64,000 nucleotides of DNA from Mytilisepta virgata. Lineage: Eukaryota > Mollusca > Bivalvia > Mytilida > Mytilidae. The position numbers and the translations under genes were made by a program. Location: positions 6,572,001 to 6,636,000 of the forward strand of contig JAPWFG010000015.1 of assembly GCA_028015205.1 (NCBI GenBank). Direction: 5' to 3'. Numbering within the stretch: the stretch's first letter is position 1; each line of letters starts with the position of its first letter. Shown piece after piece: positions 57,080 through 64,000 of this stretch. The notes below the pieces were generated by a model, which ran no database searches, was not told the origin of the DNA, and saw only the letters and a list, made by a program, of their open reading frames with translations.

Positions 57080-57261
57080 AGTATTAATGAATGGGTGTTT
57101 TCATAATGGCCCTGTTATATGTCCAAGGTCTGTAATAATGGCCTGAGGGTTGCTGTAATGGCCCGAGGCAACGCCGAGGGCCATTACAGCATCAGAAGGC
57201 CATTATTACAGACCGAGGACATATAACAGGGCCATTATGAAAACACCCATTTCTTAATACT
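57080..57261. repeat. Long palindrome P2 (about 180 bp)
   Basis: Outer arms AATGGGTGTTTTCATAATGG and CCATTATGAAAACACCCATT are exact inverses. The core GCTGTAATGGCC...GGCCATTACAGC has centre CGAGGCAACGCCGAG. The motif TATTGG of P1 is TAATGG here in every arm. Confidence 0.92.
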
Positions 57262-57638
57262 TTTATTAACCAGTTTGTATATAGCATTTGCATTAATCCG
57301 AATAGCACAAATATAATGGTAAGTAAGCAAAACTTGTGAGAACAGTTTTAAAGATTAATTTCGGATAGTTTTTTTCAAAAATATGTTTTAAAATGTTTTA
57401 GTTTGCTCATCCTGAAATTTCCAAGTGGAGTATTAAAACAAGCAGCCATTTTGAAAAAGCCGTAATAACCGGTTATTATGAAAAAAATTCTGTAATGGCC
57501 CGGTTATTATGAACAAAATGCTGTAATGGCCCTGCTGTAATGCATTCATTTTCCTCATAAAGATAAGGCATTTTTAACGTATTTTACCCTACTGGTTAAT
57601 AAATACTTGTTCTGAATGCTGTATTACATACATCAAAT

Positions 57639-57724
57639 GTGAATATAGGGCCAATATTTCCAATACGGACTGGCAATGATGTGAATATAGGGCCAATATT
57701 TCCAATGCGGACTGGCAATGAAAC
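57639..57724. repeat. Tandem duplication, 42-bp unit
   Basis: GAATATAGGGCCAATATTTC occurs at 57641 and 57683; the units run through GCGGACTGGCAATGA/ACGGACTGGCAATGA. Confidence 0.9.
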
Positions 57725-57900
57725 GACCGGAAATGAAAAGGATGTATTAGCCCTAGGGCTCATACGGTCTTTTTCAGTATTGGACCGGGCCGAAAAGCAA
57801 TATAGATCACGTGATTTATATGACCAGGACGACGTCACCAGTATGACATATGCCGTTTTGATAGTATTAGGGCTGTTTTAATCGTATTATTTAATAATAT

Positions 57901-58043
57901 GATATTATTAATTAACAATTTCCGTATTGGCTTAGTTATTGGTCAGAGTCTTGCTGTATTGGCCTGAGGCGAAGCCGAAGGCCAATACAGCAGGCCGAGG
58001 ACCAATAACTCAGCCAATACGCAAATTGTCAATTAATAATATC
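57901..58043. repeat. Long palindrome P3 (143 bp)
   Basis: GATATTATTAATT at the left is the exact inverse of AATTAATAATATC at the right. Inside are CGTATTGGCT, AGTTATTGGTC and GCTGTATTGGCC with their inverses, around the centre TGAGGCGAAGCCGAA. Confidence 0.92.
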
Positions 58044-58349
58044 TTTATTAATTAACTTTTCATAAACATTACATAGAATTATCTTTTAAATATAGTCTGT
58101 GAAATTGAATCACAATTCTCTAAGAGCTCAAGGGAATCTTATGCACGAACGTGAAGTTACAAAAGTATACTTTTTGTAAAGAATGAAAAAAAAAATTATT
58201 TTCTAGTGAAACTTTTTGAGACAAGTAAAATGAATGGTCACAAGTGCGGTAAAAAATGAATAGTTAAAAAATTTAAGTAGCTTTTTGCACAATCTTTCTT
58301 ACAGTGCGACGTCCCTATAGATTTGCATGTGTGAAAATCCCCGGATGTC

Positions 58350-58418
58350 GGCCAATACGGGAAAACTCGGCCAATACAGACCGGAAGTTCGTATTGGCCG
58401 AGTTTTTCTATATTGGCC
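58350..58418. repeat. Palindrome P4 (about 70 bp)
   Basis: GGCCAATACGGGAAAACTCG and CGAGTTTTTCTATATTGGCC pair around GGCCAATACAGACCGGAAGT. Same GGCCAATA motif as P1 and P3. Confidence 0.75.
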
Positions 58419-58483
58419 TTGTTCGATTATCTGTATTGTATAGACAGATTAACTGTTATTTAAGCAAATAACACAGTGGTTAA

Positions 58484-59760
58484 TTAATAAAGGGTAATAT
58501 GACAGTATATAAAAGTCATATCAGAATTATATGTAGCAACAGGCCTGATCATGATATCAAATAGATTACAGGCTACTTTTACTGGAATAGTATTCATGGA
58601 ATTTGTATATGATTTGATAGAAAATACAACTTTTCTGGCTTTATTTACAAGGTTTTCACTGTAACTAAGATTACCATTGCTTTTACGAAGTGTAACTAAA
58701 ATAGAATATTCTGACACGTTTATTAAATTATGATTTTCATATTTTACTAATAAATCTTCAGTCTTACTATTAGATTGTTTGAAAACCATGGTTTTTGTTT
58801 TATTCACATTTATAGTTGATCATAGTTAGCTGCCATTTATCACAGTATTTTGCTAAATTATCCAAATTATTCTGAAGACCTTCCTTACTCTCAGATAATA
58901 TTAATAAGTCATGAGCAAAAAGTTAACAACCAATTTTTGAATTTATTAATTTTAGAGATGCACTTTTATCATGTAAAAACTCCAAATCAATGTCATTAAT
59001 AAAGACAATAAACGGGGTAGGACATAAGGAGTCACCCTGTTTAACACCTCAGCAGATGTCAAAATATTCTGAATGTAAATCCTGGACCTTAAAAACTTAT
59101 TTAATATGAATATATTTTGTTTAATTACGTAAAAAATTTTCCGACTCCCATTTTGTATAATTTGTACAAAAGTGCTTTTCCCCAGAGTAAAAAGCTTTGT
59201 TTTAGATCAACAAAGCAAGCATTTATTTTCTTTTTATTTCTCTATATGTATTTGTGTTTCAAAATTTTAAAAATACAAATACTGTCCTAAGTTCAGTGAT
59301 TCTTTATAAATCCAAACTGACTTTTACTAAATTGTTTTTTCTAATATTCTTATCAATCTTTCATTAAAACAGCATTAAATATTTTGGGAAGACAACTTAT
59401 TAAAGATATTTCTCTGTAATTATTTGGATCAAATTTTAGGCCAGATTTATGTGAAAGTATAATAAAGGACTTTTTCCAAGATGATGGGTAAATTCCAGTT
59501 TTTAAAATCAGATTAAAGATTTTTACTAAGCTCTTTATAATTACTTGTTTGCTTTGTTTTATTATTTCATTAATGATATTATCAGGACCATGAGCTTTTC
59601 CTTTCCTTAAATTATAAATAATGCCCTTAACTTCAGAGTATGTATTATGGGTGAATCTTTTTCAACATTATAATTCATATTAATTTCTGAATCTCTCAAT
59701 TCTTCTTCGATTTCTAGCATAAATGTTTTGTCTTTACTACCAGGGTTCCCTTGATGTTGA
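58484..59760 (-). pseudogene. LINE ORF2 reverse transcriptase domain, decayed
   Basis: From upstream: GKAHGPDNIINEII, GIYPSSWKKSFIILSHKSG, YREISLISCLPKIFN, GVKQGDSLCPTPFIVFINDI, LFAHDLLILSESKEGLQNNL and NKTKTMVF. These are RT blocks of a CR1/jockey-like LINE. The catalytic YADD is FAHD here, and stops and frameshifts are present, so it is inactive. Confidence 0.82.
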
Positions 59761-59807
59761 ATATGGTTAATTACAGATTTTTCTTCCTGTAAGATGGTTC
59801 ATATATA

Positions 59808-60235
59808 TTAATTATTTTGCATAAATTGTTTCAGCTTTTCCCCCACTTCAACCATTGGTAATTGTGACGAACGTTTGATGTTAATACTACTCCGAAATGT
59901 TCGAGTCGAAAAGTAGTCTGTTTTTGCATATAATGCATCAATATCTTCCCATCTTTTCAAACTTATCTTAAGTCGAGTTTCTTCTGATATCTGTTGAAAC
60001 ATTGGGTTGTTTACTAACATTTTGTAGTGTTTTCTAGAGGCTATTCTAATACATTCATCTAGATATCTCGGAAGCTGGTACAGCTCGGCCTCTATTATAT
60101 TACTTATTATCTGCGCTGAAGTAATATTGTCATTTCTATCACGGCACTGCTCTTGCAAGAATTTGTCCGCTTTACTTAATGTTCTGTTTGTCTGGTATTC
60201 CTGAGCTAGTGGGAGTACCTTATGCACCGTCTCCT
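59808..60235 (-). CDS. BTB-domain gene, last exon
   Basis: Begins after TTTCAG at 60236 in phase 1. The codon joins with the upstream exon (63823-64000) to give EETVHKVLPLAQEYQTNRTL, the end of a BTB/POZ fold as in BTB-MATH (BATH)-like proteins, then a BACK-like helical region (AELYQLPRYLDECIRIAS, RLKISLKRWEDIDALYAK). It stops at 59808 after 141 residues. Such proteins often act as Cullin-3 adaptors; that role is inferred from the family. No MATH domain is seen in the window. Confidence 0.75.
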
Positions 60236-61002
60236 CTGAAATATAACAAATGCGTATATGTTTTAAACTTTTGAGAAACACCAAATCGAAAGAAAATATT
60301 GCGAGAATTGCTCTATAGACTGTATAACGTGTCAAATACACACTGTATGCATTATTTTTTCAATAACCATAGTTTTCATAAAGCAATGATTTTTTATGAA
60401 GCATTGATGTTTTTGTTTGTAGTATGAGTAATTAATCAACCCAGCCTCTAAATCCTAGGTCAGTGGCTCAATAAAAGGTAGACAGGCAACACAAATCAGT
60501 CCTAATAAGGCCTTATTTAGTTATGTCCAGAATGAGAACAAAAACTTGCTTATAATTATGATAGACTGAGTGAAAGGTCCTATACTTCAAAGGCTTAAGA
60601 AATACTTTACGGCAGCTCGTGATTTACTAGAAATTTTACTATAGGTGTGCATATGTTTGTCATTCAGCATTTGTTGAGTGAAGCATAGTAAAGCAAAACA
60701 CTGCAGAAAACCAATAAGTATTTAGTTCAAGGTGGGACCTTGCTCTGGGATTCAATATGTCATATACACATGTATAAGGCTTGAAAGTTTTTCTCTTCGT
60801 AAAAAGTGTTTGCTTCTGTCCTTAAACGTTATCCAAAATACAACATATAAATTCAGAGGTCGACAATCGTAGGGAATAGTGCAGATCATAAAATTAATAT
60901 CGGTGAAAACAGCATTCACTGTAATGGCTCAATCTGGTTACATTTAAGATGTTTTTTAACAAGTTTTTTTTTGCACATTTGATCCTGTTGTTTGGGGGTT
61001 AA

Positions 61003-61022
61003 CCCCCCCCCCCCCCCCCCCT
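61003..61022. repeat. Poly-C run
   Basis: About 19 C residues at the start of the family D array. Confidence 0.9.
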
Positions 61023-61760
61023 CGTATCTCAAGAACTGTAAATGTGTTGACATACTACTGAAAGTACTCATCAAGATGAATTAAAAGAAATAATCTCCAA
61101 TGAATAAACGTTTTGTTTCCTCCGAAATTGCTAACTTTGACCCTTGGTATCTCAGAAAAAATTAAGATAGAAAAAAAATGTTGACATACTAATGGAAGCA
61201 TTTATCAAGGTGAATTTAAAAAAATTCCCCATTTAAATTGGATGAAAAATTAAAAAAAATATCAAGGAACATTGTTTTTTGGTCCCCTTAACCCCTTATT
61301 ATCTCAAAAGCCCTAAAAGATAGAATAAATTTGTGCAAATACTACTAGATGAAACACTCATCAAGATGAATTAAAAGAAAAATCCCTATTAAAATTGGAT
61401 GTAAAAATAAAATTTTTAGGCCTCCTGCAAAATTTTGGCACCTTTATTCCCTTTTAGCTCTGCAACGACAAAAGTTACATACAAATGCCTTGAGTAACTT
61501 TTATTGTATTTCTTATGAAGAACCATTTAAAGAAATCCTCAAAATCGGATAAGAAATAAAAATGTTTCGAAAATTAAGGTGTGTCCCTTTTTCGGTCCCT
61601 TATATCTCTAAAACAGTGAGAGAAAGTAAAAAAAGGACCCATATAGGTCTTTCCATTTTTATCAAGGAACGTTATAAACCAAAAACAAAAAATCGGATAA
61701 AGGTTTTAAAAGTTACACCAAAATAATCAAAAAACCCTTAATGACCCCCAGAAAAAAGGG
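61023..61760 (+). repeat. Family D module array
   Basis: Four to five degenerate modules of roughly 120-155 bp with TATCTCA(A/G)A, ACTCATCAAGATGAATTAAA and AAAATTGGATG. Not coding. Confidence 0.65.
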
Positions 61761-61889
61761 AGGGGCCAGAATTCCCAAAATCAATACAAACCTGTATTTC
61801 TTGTGAGGGACCAACGTGGTAAAATATCAAACATGTGTTCAATAAAACAAAAGGAAATGAGCGGAAACCTAACTTTCTGCGGCTCTAAA

Positions 61890-62380
61890 ACTTGTCTTCA
61901 TTTTTTAATTTATGAATTTTATTTCTGTACAGTAGTGTCATGCACCATATGCAGATGCGCAATAAGGTTTAGATTTTTTTTTAAAATTTTTCATGGGCCC
62001 CGCAGGGGTCGAATTTCGATAAATTGTAAATTTAAGCTTGAGACATAAACTCATCTTTCATTTTTCTAATTATGCATTTTATTTCTATACAGTAGTGTCA
62101 TTTGTAAATGCGCAACGAGGTTTTAGAATTATTTTTCTAAAATCGGGGACCACAGGGGTCAAATAAGGAAACGTTGTAAATTTAAACTTGTGACGTAAAC
62201 TCCTCTTTCATTTTTCAATTTATGCATGTTATTTCTATTCAATATTATTATACACCATATGAAGATGTGCATTAAGCTTTTAAAATTTTGATTTTCAAAA
62301 CTTGCGGCCCATAGGTTTGAATTTCAAAAATGATTTTAAGCTTGTGACCTAAACTTTTTTTTCATTTTACATTGGAGTTA
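61890..62380 (+). repeat. Family C module array, copy 2
   Basis: Three modules (about 61937, 62097, 62247) with CAGATGCGCAATAAGG and CGCAGGGGTCGAATTTCG type sequence, homologous to 53890-54670. Confidence 0.8.
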
Positions 62381-62492
62381 GACATTTATTTTCGATGCCG
62401 ACGATAGCTTTCTTGTTTTGCATGCAGCTACATGTCTTCGTCAAAAGAAATAAATCAGTGTTTGTGTAAGATTTGTGAATGATATTATTTTT

Positions 62493-63676
62493 AGGTCACC
62501 TGGTCAAAGGTTATCTTATCAATTGGCGTTCGTCGTCTGTCCACAATTTTCAGAAAGATCTTCTCTGAACCCTTTGGCAGGTAACCCTCTTTCAGAATAG
62601 AATCATAGAACCCCGCAATTCAAGATGTCCTCCGGATCCGAGGACATAGGTGTGCTTATTAATTCATCATTATATCTTTAACCGGATTTCCAACATTTCG
62701 ATCTCGAGCTCTGCTGATTAGTTTTCAGTCAACGAAATGGCCATAGTGCTTTAAATTTATTGAGGTGTTTTGTGATAAATTTTATTTTAACATTTTAATT
62801 TTCTAACACTGGGGCATTCAAGGGTCAAATATTGTTTAAAGGTTCCTCAGACAGTCCTCGCTAAATTCTATCGATCAGAACTAAAATGGTCGATAGAGTC
62901 GAACATAGTTTAACGTAGAACCCCACGGGAAAATTCACTTTAAAATCTTTTTCTGTGAAACCAGCGAACAATTGGAACCCAACTTGACACGATCCTAAGT
63001 CGGTCCTCTGTCAGAATTGTATCCAATGTAAGATGGCCGAAAATAACCCTATGGGAAAATTCACAAAGAGACTTCTTGTTTGAAACCAATTAGCCAGCTG
63101 CAACCCAACTTAACAGCAATATATGGCCCTCCATAAGAGTTATATCAAATTATCTCCTCCGCAATCTAAGATGACCACCACAGTCGACCTTATGGAAAAC
63201 TTTTCATGAAACCAGGGAGCCAATTGTAACGCAGCAACTTAGGTCATCCTCTACCGGATAACAATGATTTTCAATGAACTCGCCTATCATCCAAAATAGC
63301 CACCAGAGCTGAACATAGAACCCGATAGGACCCAATAGGAAAATTCAATTCAAAGGCTTCTTGCGTGAATCCCGTGAGCCTTAATTGAAACTTACTTAGC
63401 AGCAGCGGTTTTTAGATGTGTCTGTATTAGAATTCTCTAATTACCTCGCTCGCTTGGCAATGTTGGTTATGTGGTACTCTTTCTGACCTATGGGAAACTT
63501 CTTAAAAAAATATTGTCTGATATCACTTCGGAATGCTGCTAGTAGCAACGGTCCTTAGGGGGTTCTCTTTCGTACTTGTATCCATGGCAACCAAAATTGA
63601 CATGTGCAAACAATTTATTCTGTTTTAAGTCTACAAATGATATTCAAATGACCGATAGAGGCTCATAAGAGATTCT
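62493..63676 (-). mobile_element. HCE copy 9, inverted, decayed
   Basis: Plus-strand left end AGGTCACCTGG and right end GAGGCTCATAAGAGATTCT correspond to a degenerate HCE. Modules with CTATGGGAAAATTCA, CAACCCAACTTAACAGC and CCATAAGAGTTATATC recur every 150-170 bp. Hairpins no longer pair well and no target duplication is seen, so it is the oldest copy here. Confidence 0.6.
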
Positions 63677-63822
63677 AGTTACACTGTTTGTCACGAAATC
63701 ATACACTGACAATATTAAAAAGTGGTTTCAAAGGAATGTAAACTGTTGTTCGATTGAGCGACCTGTAGATATAAAAATAGCATTCAGATGTCGTATTTTA
63801 ATTATTTTAATATAGAACACAC

Positions 63823-64000
63823 CTGTAAATTCATCATCAATTCCAGGCAAAGTACATCTTAGAAAATTCACAAAATCCAATATTTTCTTTCCAGGAAGGT
63901 TAATCTCTCGAGCGTCTTTCTCCATAAAGTCTGCTGTCAACATTCTTTCAAATACTGGCGATTCTTTAGCTAACTGATCTCTGTTAACATAAAACTTTGA
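63823..64000 (-). CDS. BTB-domain gene, upstream exon (5' end outside window)
   Basis: Open to the window edge; encodes SKFYVNRDQLAKESPVFERM, LTADFMEKDAREINLPGKK and DFVNFLRCTLPG, the middle of a BTB/POZ domain. Donor AG|GTGTGT, phase 1, compatible with the exon at 60235. Start codon not in the window. Confidence 0.82.

Larger units (their letters stand above)
60236..63822. other. Intron of the BTB gene
   Basis: About 3.6 kb holding the C run, the family D and C arrays and HCE copy 9 (separate entries). 60342-60990 shows no recognised feature. Confidence 0.6.

Overview
This is eukaryotic nuclear DNA: AT-rich, intron-rich, packed with interspersed repeats, and carrying a vertebrate-type (TTAGGG)n tract. 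The protein families (a cubilin-type receptor, a TRIM/NHL-like tail, a BTB exon pair) and the style of the repeats suggest a bivalve mollusc, probably a mussel. That assignment is inference from recognised families; no search was run.

Layout. (1) Positions 1-507 (+) hold the 3' end of a TRIM-like/NHL-propeller gene. (2) Positions 42558 down to 2146 (-) hold the 5' part of a cubilin-like gene. I placed 19 exons by splice signals and reading phase. They join in frame to 855 residues: signal peptide, furin-type site, cubilin N-terminal region, coiled coil, eight EGF modules, two full CUB domains and the first half of a third. The rest is not visible to the left, where the TRIM-like gene sits on the opposite strand. 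(3) The introns, especially the 11.2-kb intron 2, are full of mobile-element material. (4) Right of the gene are an inverted repeat copy (42980-44766), a decayed protein-primed type B DNA polymerase gene of Maverick/Polinton kind (47166-49110), an interstitial telomere tract within an inverted repeat (49163-49876), a direct-repeat pair, module arrays, a dead LINE split by long palindromes (55948-59760), and two exons of a BTB-domain gene (63823-64000 and 59808-60235, -).

The most unusual material is non-coding. A family of 1.1-2.1 kb elements (here called HCE, hairpin-capped element; one copy is only 0.6 kb) occurs nine times. Each carries a small hairpin at both ends, and the stems vary with compensating changes. 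Copies contain internal modules near 166 bp, or other module types, and a (GAC)n-rich tail. One copy sits inside a reverse-transcriptase reading frame and shows its exact ends with a perfect 7-bp target duplication; another copy also has a perfect 7-bp duplication. A second family (B) shows similar hairpin-ended design. A separate cluster of three to five long palindromes (56620-58420) shares a core but has stems that changed in step (TATTGG against TAATGG).

The three host genes show no sign of acting together; they are neighbours in a repeat-rich region.
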